Shown in pieces: positions 8,988-19,376 of a stretch of 36,671 bases of DNA (positions are counted from its first letter, which is position 1; each line of letters starts with the position of its first letter). The translations under genes were made by a program, and so were the position numbers. Below the pieces are notes generated by a model. The model had not been told where the DNA came from, made no database searches, and saw only the letters and a list, made by a program, of their open reading frames with translations. This DNA comes from Guillardia theta CCMP2712 (Eukaryota > Cryptophyceae > Pyrenomonadales > Geminigeraceae). The stretch covers positions 224,578 through 261,248 of the forward strand of contig NW_005434653.1 in the NCBI RefSeq assembly GCF_000315625.1, given 5' to 3'.

Positions 8988-10991
8988 ATGGCTCGGCTGA
9001 GAGTGGGGCGGCGGTTCGAGGCGACGGCGGGGATGGCAGGAGCAGACGAGAAGATGGAGGAGCTGCTGGGGAGGAGCTGGAGAGACGCAAGGGTCTCGGG
9101 TGAGATCCTTGGGAAGGGGACGGGGAAGAGGGTGAGGGTGAGGTGGACAGTGTGCGGGGAGGCGGTGGAGGTTGAGGTCGGGGTAGACTCGCCGGTCTTC
9201 GCGTCCCTGGAAGACGAGGGCCATGGCAGCAGCGAGGTGAGGAGCGCGGTCAGGAGCAGCAGGGGGGCAGGAGGAGCCGCCGAGGATGAGATCATAGTCG
9301 AGACAGACTCTGACATGGTGACGGAGGACGAGGACTACACAGAGGCGGCAGGTCGAACCGGAGATGGCGGCTCAGGGTCCATGATTGACATGGTGGATGA
9401 GAAAGGGAGGCGCTGGCTGCTGGAGAAGAAGGAGGAGCTCGAAGACGCCAGAGTGCCCGTGGAGGAGAGCAGGCCGAGGCTGCTGTCGCAGGAGGTGAAC
9501 GTAACGGAGGAGGGGGAGCTAGCGGAGTATATCTCCTGCATGCTACCGGGAGAGCTTCTGCAGACCATCCTCCTCTGGACCAATCGAGAGATCGACGGGG
9601 GGAAGAAGCAGGTGGATCTCAAGGAGCTGAGGAAGTTCTTCGCCATACTGCTCGGTATGCTGATACAGCCTCGGTCCGAACTTGCCTCCTACTGGCTGTC
9701 CAGGGACGTCGGGGTAGTGCGCGCATGCGACTTTGGGAGGACATTCAAGATGACGCATGCTCGCTGGCTCTTCATCGCCCACCACATGCGCTTGTGGGAT
9801 CCTACGGAGGAGCCGCGCAGCATGCAGGACTGTGTGAGAAAGCTGGGGCCTGTGGTGGGGCTGTTTAACCAGAGCATGGGGAAGCTCATGCTGCCCGGCT
9901 CGACGGTGGCGTGTGGAGAGATTCCTCTCCTTCCTCCTCTGTCGGATTTCTGCGGGACAAAGTTCGTCGTGAGGGCGATGGTGGATTGCGCTTCCAAGGT
10001 GGTCGTGCGGGTGGCTGTGGAGATGAGGGAGGAGGGGGAGGCAGCGGGGGTGATGAAGCTGCTGCAAGGGCTTCACAGCAGCGTCGTGTATGCGGATCAA
10101 GCGCTGACTAGCATGGAAGCATGCGAGGCCGTCGTCAGCTCGGGCAACCATTTCTGCGGGGCGCTGAGAAGCGACGAGACTTTCTTGCCTGTCAGAGACT
10201 TGAGCAGCGGCGCGTTCGGGAAGGAAAGCGAGGTCGGGGCCACCAGGACGTTCAAGCTCAAGGAGGACTTCTCTCGGCCGCTCTACTGCCATGCCTGGAA
10301 CTTTCGCTCAAGGAGGGGCGAAAGGGCCTCGGCAGAATGCTTCCTGTCCTCCTTCCCGGCCTTCAAGCCTGCTCAAGCGTACACGAGGAGCAGGCAGGCG
10401 TTCGATGCCAAGTATGGGATCATCAGGAGAAACAGGGTCGTGCCACAGAGCCGGATGGTGGCCGAGCATCGTGCGGCCATGGAGGCGCTCTCGCTGAAGC
10501 ATGCCGACCTGCTGCAGACGATTCGCAGCATGTGGAAGCCCAGGAGCGTCGAGGTGTACGTCTTCCAGCTGCTCCTCCACCTGATGATCACCAACGCCTT
10601 CCTGTGCTTCAAGTACTTCGACAAGGATGCAGCTGGGGTGGAGGTGGAGACGTTCCTCAATGCCATTGCCTTCAGCTTCGCAGAGAAGAGCGACTGTAGG
10701 GGCATCCTGCAGTCGTGCAAGAGGAAGCGGGAGGAGCAGGAGCAAGAGCAGGAGCAGGAGGACGGGGGTTGCAAGCCTGAACTGATCCGGAACTCCGGGT
10801 TTGGCAACCGCCATCACTGCGGCAGATGCAAAGTTTGCCCGGAGGGACAGAAGAGTTACTTCTTCTGCCGCAGATGCTCCGTGCTGTACCCCGGGGACCA
10901 CAAGAAAACCAAGCTCTTCTACGTGTGCGGTCCTGGGACTGGCAGGGACTGCATGATGAAGCACCTGAAGAGAACGATGTCGGAAGGATGA
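8988..10991 (+). CDS. PiggyBac-type transposase-derived protein, first catalytic Asp apparently lost
   Basis: This is an intact intronless ORF of 667 codons. The N-terminal 180 residues are acidic and variable. Residues of about 185-560 read like the DDE_Tnp_1_7 (piggyBac/PGBD) fold: an LKELRKFFAILLGMLI helix, an SYWLSRD region, and VVYADQALTS with the second Asp at D370. D473 in RQAFDAKYG is the likely third Asp. The C-terminus (about 611-660) is a Cys/His cluster (HHCGRCKVC, FFCRRC, YVCGPGTGRDC) like the piggyBac zinc-binding tail. Where the family carries an Asp-Glu pair after the first conserved strand, this protein has CGE (Gly310), and the following Gly-Arg and Pro-Lys-Pro motifs are also absent. 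Family proteins excise and integrate at TTAA. This one may be a domesticated DNA-binding protein or an inactive copy. A second ATG lies at 9033. Confidence 0.8.
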   Translation: MARLRVGRRFEATAGMAGADEKMEELLGRSWRDARVSGEILGKGTGKRVRVRWTVCGEAVEVEVGVDSPVFASLEDEGHGSSEVRSAVRSSRGAGGAAEDEIIVETDSDMVTEDEDYTEAAGRTGDGGSGSMIDMVDEKGRRWLLEKKEELEDARVPVEESRPRLLSQEVNVTEEGELAEYISCMLPGELLQTILLWTNREIDGGKKQVDLKELRKFFAILLGMLIQPRSELASYWLSRDVGVVRACDFGRTFKMTHARWLFIAHHMRLWDPTEEPRSMQDCVRKLGPVVGLFNQSMGKLMLPGSTVACGEIPLLPPLSDFCGTKFVVRAMVDCASKVVVRVAVEMREEGEAAGVMKLLQGLHSSVVYADQALTSMEACEAVVSSGNHFCGALRSDETFLPVRDLSSGAFGKESEVGATRTFKLKEDFSRPLYCHAWNFRSRRGERASAECFLSSFPAFKPAQAYTRSRQAFDAKYGIIRRNRVVPQSRMVAEHRAAMEALSLKHADLLQTIRSMWKPRSVEVYVFQLLLHLMITNAFLCFKYFDKDAAGVEVETFLNAIAFSFAEKSDCRGILQSCKRKREEQEQEQEQEDGGCKPELIRNSGFGNRHHCGRCKVCPEGQKSYFFCRRCSVLYPGDHKKTKLFYVCGPGTGRDCMMKHLKRTMSEG

Positions 10992-11021
10992 AGGGAGAGG
11001 AGAAGGAGAAGGAGAAGGAGA

Positions 11022-11092
11022 GGGGAGAGCAGTACCAGGAACAGGAGGAGGAGGGAGAGCAGTACCAGGAACAGGAGGAGGAGGAGGGAGAA
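11022..11092. repeat. Two copies of a ~33-nt repeat after the transposase
   Basis: GAGCAGTACCAGGAACAGG units are repeated twice within purine-rich sequence just 3' of the transposase stop. Nothing coding is supported in the 260 nt between the transposase and the next gene. Confidence 0.7.
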
Positions 11093-11253
11093 GCGTGAAG
11101 GAGCCATGAAATTGGTGCCGGGGAGAGGTGAAGAGGGGAATGTAAGAGCGGAGAGAGAAGGAAGACAATAGGACAAGGGAGGAGGGATGGGAGGTGTAAA
11201 AAGAAATTTCTTGGCTTGATAATAACAGATTCCTCAAACACAAACCGGAGTCG

Positions 11254-11661
11254 TCAGGAGGGAGAAGATGGAGAGTGAAGGTTGCGCTCAATGTGCTGGA
11301 CGACCAACATGGGGTCTCTGGTGGAAGGAAACGGCTGTGAGATTTTGACCTCCACCTCCTCCACCTCTACGTCGATGACGATACTTCCCCTGACCAGGAG
11401 GGGTCTTCCCTCCTCCTCCCTTGGGTCGCAGAGCTTGAAGTAGCCCACGAGCAGGAGGACAAGCCCCCCGTCGCCGGGTGCGAGGACGTCGATGTAGTGG
11501 AGCCCAGCCTGCATGACCTGGAGGAAGGAGGGCGTGAGAGGAGGAGAGTGGGGGATGCTAGGACGGAACTAATAGGGAGGGAGGGGATAGAAGAACAACC
11601 ACTCCCGCCGCCACCAGCGGCAGCAGGAAAGGAGGAAGAGGAGCAGGAAGACGCAAAGAAA

Positions 11662-11710
<49 letters not shown>

Positions 11711-12216
11711 GGAATTCACCTGTGAGTGGGAGTGGGCGGAGAATCGTTCGACTAGCTCCTCGAACAGGAAGATGCCGAGGTTCTGATTCGCCATGTTCAT
11801 AACCCTCTTGGAAAGAGAGGACTCGGGGCCCAGCTCGGGTCTCAGCTGAGCAAGCTGAGAGCAAGCGCTGGCGATGAACTGAGAGAGATGGTGAGAGGAC
11901 GGTGAGGAAATGAGGAGGGGGAGGGAGAGGAAAAGGAGGGAATGGAGAGGAGGGGGAGGAGAGGAGAAGAGGAGAAGAGGAGGAGAGGAGGAGGAGATAA
12001 AGGGGATGAAGACTTGCTGAGAAAGAAGAGGAGGGAGAGGGGAAATGTGAACATGAAAGGAAGAAGGGTTAGAGAGAGAGTTGGCAGGCGGAAGAAAAAG
12101 ACGAAAGGAAGGAGGAAAAGGAGAAGATAGGAGAAAAGGGTCTACGAGTACAAGGAGGAGAGAGGAGGGGAAAGCGGGGGAAAGTGGAGGGGGGTGCCGA
12201 GGAAGCGAGGAACAGC

Positions 12217-12276
<60 letters not shown>

Positions 12277-12909
12277 GGCAGGGGCAGGATCATAGGAGCA
12301 GAGACCTTGAGAGCAGCGAGCGACTTCTCGTCTGCTGTGCTTCCCTGCGGTGTCTCGCCGTTGAGACGGAGGAGGGAGGAGACGTCACGCAGGAACTGCT
12401 TGCTCGCGACCACCTGCAAGCCCCTTGACCGCTCTTCCTCGTCCAAAGACTCGAATGTTCGGGTGAATGAAGGGGGAGGGGGAGGAGAGGAGAGGAGAGG
12501 AGAGAAGAGGAAGAGGAAGAGGGACGAGGGGAGTGACAGCGATGGAAGATGTAAAACCAAAAAAGAAGCAAGAAGCACAGGACAGAGCAGTGAAGGACAC
12601 GAGGGTTTTGAGAGGTTTTCTTACCAGCTTGTCTCCATCCTTGATCGATCGCTTGTATTTGTCGGGAGGATACTGAAGGCAGCAAGGGTTCAGCAGACTT
12701 CCCAGCTAGTGAACGGGGAGAGGACCTTGTCAAAGTATGTTCGTTGGAACTCAACCAAGCTTGACGTCTTTTGGTATTCGACCTTCTTCGACATTCGGAG
12801 GATCTTGAGAAAGTGAAGGATGAGAAGTCATGAAGCAGGAGCAGAGAAGAGCAGGAGCTGGGCAGGAGTCGGAATAGGAGCAGACAGGAGCAGGAGGGGC
12901 AGGGGCAGA

Positions 12910-12960
<51 letters not shown>

Positions 12961-15900
12961 GGGGGCAGCAGCAGGGTCTACCTCGTCGAGATCAAGCTCA
13001 TCGTCCGAATCAGACTCTGAAATCTTCTCGGAAAGAGTCTCAAACGTATCCTCCTCCACAGCCTCCTCCTCCTTCCTCTTCCTCCCCCTCCCTGTCAGCG
13101 GCTCTTGGCTGCAACTCAGTCAGCATAGCGCCGCAGCCTACCCCTCCAATCACCGAGGAGCCACGAGCCTCCCTTCCAAGGCGGTGATGATGGTGATGGC
13201 GGAAACGTAGAGGAAGACAGAAGTTCCCACCTCCTCCTCCTGCATGCCGACGGAGCTCTTGCTGAAGTAGCTCAAGCCTGCTCCCCTGAGGTAGAGTTCA
13301 GTGCGGTGGTGGAGGAGGAGGCAGACAGGAGAATGTAGAGAGGATGGGGAGGAGGAAGAGAGAGAAGAGCGAGGTAGAAAGGAGAGGACATTGATCGAGA
13401 AGGAGGGAGGTAGGGGAGAGGTCGAGGCAGGTGCGAACGGAGAAGGACAAAGAATAGGGAAAAAAAGGTAGGAGAGGAGAGAAAAGCAGGGAGAGGAGGG
13501 GACTTGGCAGGATGACGAGAGCAAGAGAGACGAGGGGAAGGATGGGCAAGGGGAGGGAAGGTGAAATTCAATCGATCAGTTGGAGAGGAAGAGAGCGGAG
13601 CGGGCAGGGGACCAGAGGAAAGTCCCTCGGACAGCGCAGAAGAAATCTCCCGTCCTGAAGAAAGAGAGAAAGTGCAAGACGATGACCGTCCCATAGAGGA
13701 AGAGGACAAGCGAGGGAAAACGATCCCCAACCTGCTGCCTTGATTCAGAATCAACAGGCCCTCCTGCCTCCTGCCTCCTGCCTCCTGCCTCCTGCCTCCT
13801 GCAAGCTCCTGATGCTCCCCTCTGCTACCTCTCCTCCAGCCTCCTGCCCTTCCTCCTCTGTCCCTCCTCCTGAATCTGAACCCCTTCCCTTTCTTTTCTC
13901 ACCCAGGTACTTCCGGTCCTCTCAATGACAACGTTCAGCTTCCGCAAATGTTGCGAGCTCAAGATTTTCTCAACCTGCGAGTTGAATATCATACACATCA
14001 AACAACCTCCTCCTCTCCCTTCCTGCTCCTAACACTCCCACCTCTGGTCCCTATCCTCCCTCGCCCTCCTCTTCCTCTCGCTCCTACTCCTCCCTCCCCT
14101 CCTCTCTTCTTCTCCCTCCTCTTCTCCTTCACTCCTCTCTCCCTCCATTTCTCTTCACCTCCTCTTTGTACGAGCGGTAGGCAAGCATGCAAATCCAAAA
14201 CATCAGGATGACAACGTCGCCAAGTCTCGCTAGAAACTTTGTGACGCCAAACCAGGAGGAGGAGGAGGAGAAGGGCAGTGCCAAGAGGAGGAGTAGGTAG
14301 GGAACAAGGAGGAGGTGAATGGTCACTTCCAACGTCTGAGATTCCTTGGTGGAGCAGTGAGCTACGGGGAGGAAGTGAGGCCGGAGCTGATGCCAGAGAG
14401 CAAGAACAGGCGAAGGAGGAGGGGAGAGAAGGAGAGAGGAGAGGAGAGGAGAGGAGAGGAGAGGAGAGGAACGGGGGAGGAGTGCGAGAGGGGAAGAAAC
14501 AAAGAGGACGCTGAGAACAGAGCAAAGAAGGGGAGAGAAGAGCGCAGCAGGGCAGAACAGAGCAGAGCAGAGCAGGGGGGCAAGGGGGGCAGCAGAGCAT
14601 AAGGAAGAAGGAAGGGGAGCCACACAGTCTCTTCCTTCTCAATTCACCTGCGAGCTTCTCCTCCTCCCTCCTCAGCTTCTCCTCCGCCTCCTCCAGATGC
14701 TTTGAGAGGGTTTCCATGGGACGCGCCAGCAAACGCTCCACGTCCTCCCTCGCAGCGAGCATGCTGCTGGCGTTCAGCTGGCAAGTCAGGAGGGCAGCTG
14801 AGAGATTTCTGTGCTCCTCTTGCACTTGTTTCCATCGACCCTCGGCCTCCTCCCTCCTCTTTCTCTGCGTCAGAAGACTCAGAGAGATTGACCTGCTCCT
14901 CCCTTTCTTTCTCCTTCATCTCCTTCATGCTCAAAATTTTTGCCCGGGCACCCTGTCTTGATCGCACGTCTTTCCACTTTCCGCTACTCCTTCCCTCAGG
15001 CTACATCTCCCTCCTCTCCTCTCCTCTCCTCTCCTCTCCTGTCCTCTCCTGTCCTGTCCTGTCCTCTCCTGTCCTGTCCTGTCCTGTCCTGTCCTGTCCT
15101 CTCCTCTCCTCTCCTCTCCTCCCCTCTCCTCCCCTCCCACCTCCTCCTTGATGGAGCTCTGCAGACGATCGACAGTCTTGTTGCAGCGGTTCAGCTTCTC
15201 GTCGGTCAGTTGAATCATCTCGTTGATTTGCTGGGCAGAGGAGTGAAGGGAAGACGATCATTCGAGCAAAGAGATCACGTGTATCGTGCTCCTGCTGTCA
15301 TCTTTCTGCTCCTCTCGGATCAGGGCGTCTATCCTCAGCTTCTCGCATCCCTGTCACCGCCAACTGTCAAGTCGCAGAGAGGAGGAGGAAGAGGAGAGAG
15401 AGCATGAGGAGGAGAACGGATTGCAGACAACAGGAGCGAGCGAGTGAGCGAGCGAGAAGGCATCCAGGAATGCTCAATCAAGTCATCATAAGAGAACAAT
15501 TTGAATCAGCGGTCAAACACACAAGGACACGTATCTCGGAATCTCACCTCCAGCTTCTCCTTCACGTCTTCAAGAAGGGATTCCTTGTCTCGTAAATGCC
15601 GTTGGCACTGATCGGCACATCAATGTCACCTGCACCTTCTCCTCCGCCCCTCACCTCCTGCTCCTTGTTGCTCCTCTCCTTTGCAGCCTGATTGTAACGG
15701 AGATTTGCTTCCTCCAGCTGCGAGTTGTATGAGAGGGAGGAACAAGAACCCTGATTTCTCGGGAGGATCAACCATCTCGCAAGCTCTCCGACATCATCTC
15801 TCCCCCATCTCCACACTCCCATCACCTCAGCAACAATCGTTTTCAGCCGATCGTTCTCCTCCTGCATCTCGATCATCCTGAGGCAAATCAGCACCTTGGC

Positions 15901-17039
15901 AGCACCTCCCACTCCTTACCTTTCTTGTAAGTCGGTGATGATCTTTGCTTGCCGCCTCGACCTGACAAACTCTCAGCGGTTTGTGATCGAACGCTCACAG
16001 GAAAACATCCCGTCCAGTCTGACCTCTCTCTCTCAATCTCCTCCCGCTGAGTTTGCTGCACGCTGGCAGATTCTTCCTGCACCTCCTGCGTTTTCACTTC
16101 ACTTCCTCTCAACGTCTCACGCAGTCCACCGTCAATTTGCTTTCCTCCGCCATGAACGTCTCGATCATCGTCGAATCATCGGATGCTGGATCAATCTCGC
16201 TGCCCTTGTCCTCTGAAGATGTCCTGCTTATACATGCCGATCAATACTGCTCCATTGCCTGTTCTGGCGGCTTCAACAACGCATACCTTTGGTCTTGACC
16301 TTTGTGTTTATCCTCGGGTCTTCTTTCTTGTTGCAATATTCTCACATCCTGCGGCAAAGGGAGCATATCGTCAACAAAAGTCCCTCCCTCCTCTTCCTCC
16401 TCAGTTTCTCCGTCTTCAGTCACTCAGTCTCCCCCCACTGTCCTCTTCCTTCCCCTCCAAATCCCTCACCTTCAACCAAGTCATCTCCGGCCCGTAATAA
16501 TGCCCTCCGCGAATCAGGAACCCACTGAGGGAGGAGAGCGTCAGCAGCAGCTCCTCCTCTGTGCATGAGCCCTCGCTGATCGCATGTTTCCAACTGGGCG
16601 GGTCCAGCGCAACCTCTACCTCCTGGTCGTTGGACCAGGGAGCGAACAGGTCCGTCCTGATGAGCGTGAGGTTGTGCAGGTCAGAGACCAGCACGACGTC
16701 CTCCATCTTGATCGGGTCCCTTCCCGCGCTGTTCGCATGGAAGTGGCCCATAGAGAACTTGATGCTTCCTTGATATGCCTCCCGCATGTCACCCAGGAAC
16801 TTGGGAGGAGCAGAGAAGAACCATACAGCCTGTCCCTCGTCCGACCCTGTGAGGTACTCGCCCTCAACCTGGAGGTGTACATCCTCCCCTAACACCAACC
16901 ATCCGTCCTCTCCTTCACCGAAATCGCTGGCCGCTAAGATCGTTTCCCTTACCAGCTGCCCCTCCCTCCGGGGGAACCTTTGCCCTCCGACTCCACAGAG
17001 GAGCAAGAGTCCTATGACTATCCATTCCGACGCTCTCAT
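11254..17039 (-). CDS. Laminin-B domain multi-pass membrane protein (22 exons, ~910 aa)
   Basis: Exons: 16470-17039, 16300-16348, 16130-16212, 16024-16085, 15920-15961, 15826-15877, 15655-15717, 15548-15607, 15279-15350, 15141-15230, 14893-14952, 14648-14864, 14159-14361, 13903-13974, 13613-13734, 13154-13285, 12982-13108, 12726-12803, 12625-12672, 12306-12413, 11720-11878 and 11254-11517. All phases close, giving 911 codons including the stop. A signal peptide (MRASEWIVIGLLLLCGVGG) is followed by a laminin B (laminin IV type) domain at about 35-185 with its WFFSAPPKFLGD core. Coiled coil spans about 200-470. Hydrophobic segments lie near 488-504, 521-535, 573-591 and 627-641, then an acidic linker and an unrecognised C-terminal region of about 190 residues. 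Laminin B modules are extracellular, so I infer a surface protein. Weak points: the 28-nt intron 14865-14892, the acceptor at 12414 (an alternative at 12450 adds 12 codons) and the junction at 13154, where a TGA would otherwise end the frame. Confidence 0.75.
11668..11706. repeat. GAGCAG-type hexamer array in intron
   Basis: AGGAGC hexamers, about six copies, in an intron of the laminin-B gene. A second array of the same unit is at 12219-12275 in the neighbouring intron. Confidence 0.9.
12219..12275. repeat. AGGAGC hexamer array in intron
   Basis: About nine copies of the AGGAGC unit inside intron 11879-12305 of the laminin-B gene. Long Glu-Gln or Arg-Ser runs predicted across it are not exons. 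Confidence 0.9.
12911..12959. repeat. (CAG)n array in intron
   Basis: About 16 CAG triplets in intron 12804-12981 of the laminin-B gene, reading as CTG on the transcript strand. Poly-Ala or poly-Ser ORFs across it are spurious. Confidence 0.95.
13760..13804. repeat. Heptamer array (CTCCTGC)n in intron
   Basis: About six copies of a CTCCTGC heptamer in intron 13735-13902 of the laminin-B gene. A heptamer unit, AGCAGGA, occurs again at 28361-28392. Confidence 0.9.
15010..15130. repeat. CTCCT/GTCCT pentamer array in intron
   Basis: An interrupted pentamer array alternating CTCCT and GTCCT, about 23 units, fills most of intron 14953-15140 of the laminin-B gene. The mixed units suggest array homogenisation in progress. 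Confidence 0.9.
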
Positions 17040-18760
17040 CCTACCTTGCCGTTGCTGGTGTGGTTTTACATGGGTCTCGGAGTAGATACCACCTCAGCGG
17101 ACATTAATTCGACTACGTTTTGTGCGGAAATTCCCCTTCTCCTCTGCGCTTGTTTGCTCTTTGTCTTAGTTCCGCCATCGTTCAACAAACCTGCCCATTC
17201 AACCCGACGTATGAGATTGGAGAGCACAGAATCATTTTGCATAACAGGGCAACGCATCACAAAGGATTACATCAACCTGAGAATGAGCACCATTGCAACG
17301 AGGCAGAGTCTATTACATCACACGGACCACAGCACAACGAGGTGTGATCTTGCAGAGCCGATGGCGAGGAGGAGGAGGAGCTGTGGCCGTAGAGAGGAGA
17401 GCATGGAAGAGAGCATGAAAGAGAGCATGGGAGAGAGCATGGAACAACAATCATCGTAATCCTCCCCCTCTCACCAGCCGCATCGTCAGTTGATGGATTT
17501 TCACCGATGATGTCAAGACAGTTATTTCCGTTACTTATTACTAGTAATATTGCCGTGACAGTCGGCCGGGCCCGGAGCAGAGAGCCGGGCCGACCCGGGC
17601 TCGCCGCAACGCCGGGCCTCGAGTTGTAGGGATCACTGAAGTCACTGATTGACCGTTGGACAGCATACTATACAACACGCCCACTGCCCGGACTCTTTTG
17701 CTGCCAATACGCAAGCGCCGCGGCCGCCCGGCAGACTCTCACAGTGACTCGGATCGGGCCCCGGCCCGGGGCCGGGGCGCGCCCGTGTACAGCCCGGGGC
17801 CCTTAGCCAAGTTGAAAACGGGCCTCAACACTCGGAGCCGAGTCAATTTTAAATGCCGAGGGTTCACTGATATAGAAAAAAAAGTCGGTCACCTGGGGAG
17901 TACCGCCCGTGCCTACAAGTAATTTAGGAGTCGATTATATCGGACGGATTTGGTACTGCCAGTACGCAAAACAACAATATACATATATATTTGTACTTGA
18001 ATTATTCGTGTCTAAAATACTTTTAGGTGCCGGATACATGGCACGCAGCTAGTCGATGGAAGCAGGAATGGAGGGAGTTTGGCGGGGGGGGAAGGGGCAT
18101 GGAAGAGAAGGACAGAGAGGAGAGAGCTTGCAGGAGAGTTGAGAGAAGAGGGAATGTTGATGAGATAGAAGGACCTGAGTTCAGAATAGGAAGCAGGTGT
18201 AAGATCATTCCCCTTACGTCATGAAATGAGCCACAACAGGAAGCAAAGGAGGGTTGATCAGGCTGATGATTGCATATGTACTTGTATGACTTGGGGCTAA
18301 GATGATTCATTGGAAGCCAGGAATGAATCTGTGCAGCTTGCGATTATAATAGACCATTGCTTGAAAAGGAGTAGGAGATCGAGAAAAACGACCACAGTTG
18401 ATGTTCTTATGGAGCAACGCTTTGCTTCTAATCATTGTTCATTGATCTGCAGAGGAGATTGAAGCTGACTGGGCTGGAGAACAAAATGACACATAGAAGC
18501 TTGTTCCATCTGTTTCCCGACGTCATAATGTAGGAAGGGTTATCAAGCCATACCTGTATGCAGCAACCTCTATGCAGAGCCTCCACCCCAACTGAATATA
18601 CATCAGCCATTCTCTCCTGTCGAGATGACAAGCAGTCTCCTGTCAACCTCATGACGCACTAGGGTGCTCCAGTCGGACTTCTCGACAGGAGGAGGAATCA
18701 TACTTCGCTGCTGCTCGAGCACTTCCTGGGGAGGGTCTGCAGACCCAGGAGGGTGACGGG
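17040..18760. other. Intergenic region with GC island
   Basis: The region lies upstream of two divergent genes. It has a 12-nt tandem repeat (GAGAGCATGGAA-like, four copies) at about 17395-17445 and a GC-rich CCGGGC island at about 17555-17815 with GTCACTGA words. The rest is unremarkable sequence. Small ORFs (for example 17656-17922 and 18428-18652) have no recognisable product. Promoters of the laminin-B gene and the sugar transferase should be here but show no clear TATA box. Confidence 0.5.
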
Positions 18761-19334
18761 ATGAAAGAGTCTCAGCTGTTGCCTCCAGTCCTCATCACTC
18801 TGTCTTACTTCCTGTTCACGGTGAGCAAGCGATACCGGTCCCTTCTTTTGCGTGTTAAGGCGACTCCTCAGGTATACCATGTACTTCAGCCATTGGCGCC
18901 GCTGCCTTCGCATGCGATAGACGAAGGCGCCTACGGTCCTGATGCGAATCCTCTTGCTTCGAGCTGACAGGTAGCGCAGGAGCAAAGAACTCGCTGTCCC
19001 GTACTCGAGCTTACAGGGGCTCCCACTACTCAAGCGTAGTTCGACACTCCTCCTACATGTCATCTCCGTTCTCCTCCTCTTCCTCCTCCTCCTCCTCCTC
19101 CGGATACCAAGGAAAGGTATTATCGGGAATTCCGCTCGACAAGTACCGCGCGATGAATCAAGGGACGGCATCTAACTACACGTGAGCGTCTGCTTGTAGG
19201 ATGAAGAAGTAGATAGCAACGACCATGATAAGAAGTAGCATGCCAGATGAGAAGAAGAAGGGAGGGGAGAAGTTTATGGGGGGAGGGGGACGGAGAGGGG
19301 AAAGTTTGAGACAGGTGAGGCCGGGGGGGGATTG

Positions 19335-19376
<42 letters not shown>

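Noticed and set aside
13150-13155. TGA taken as the end of a separate minus-strand gene
   Set aside because: The downstream exon 12982-13108 has no start codon and begins in phase 2. A 45-nt intron with GT-AG ends joins both parts in phase, so a single gene is preferred.
18698-19171. Minus-strand 157-codon open frame with a basic, helix-like translation
   Set aside because: Plus-strand exons of the sugar transferase (18761-19181) cover it and close in phase with the catalytic domain. The minus frame is a shadow.
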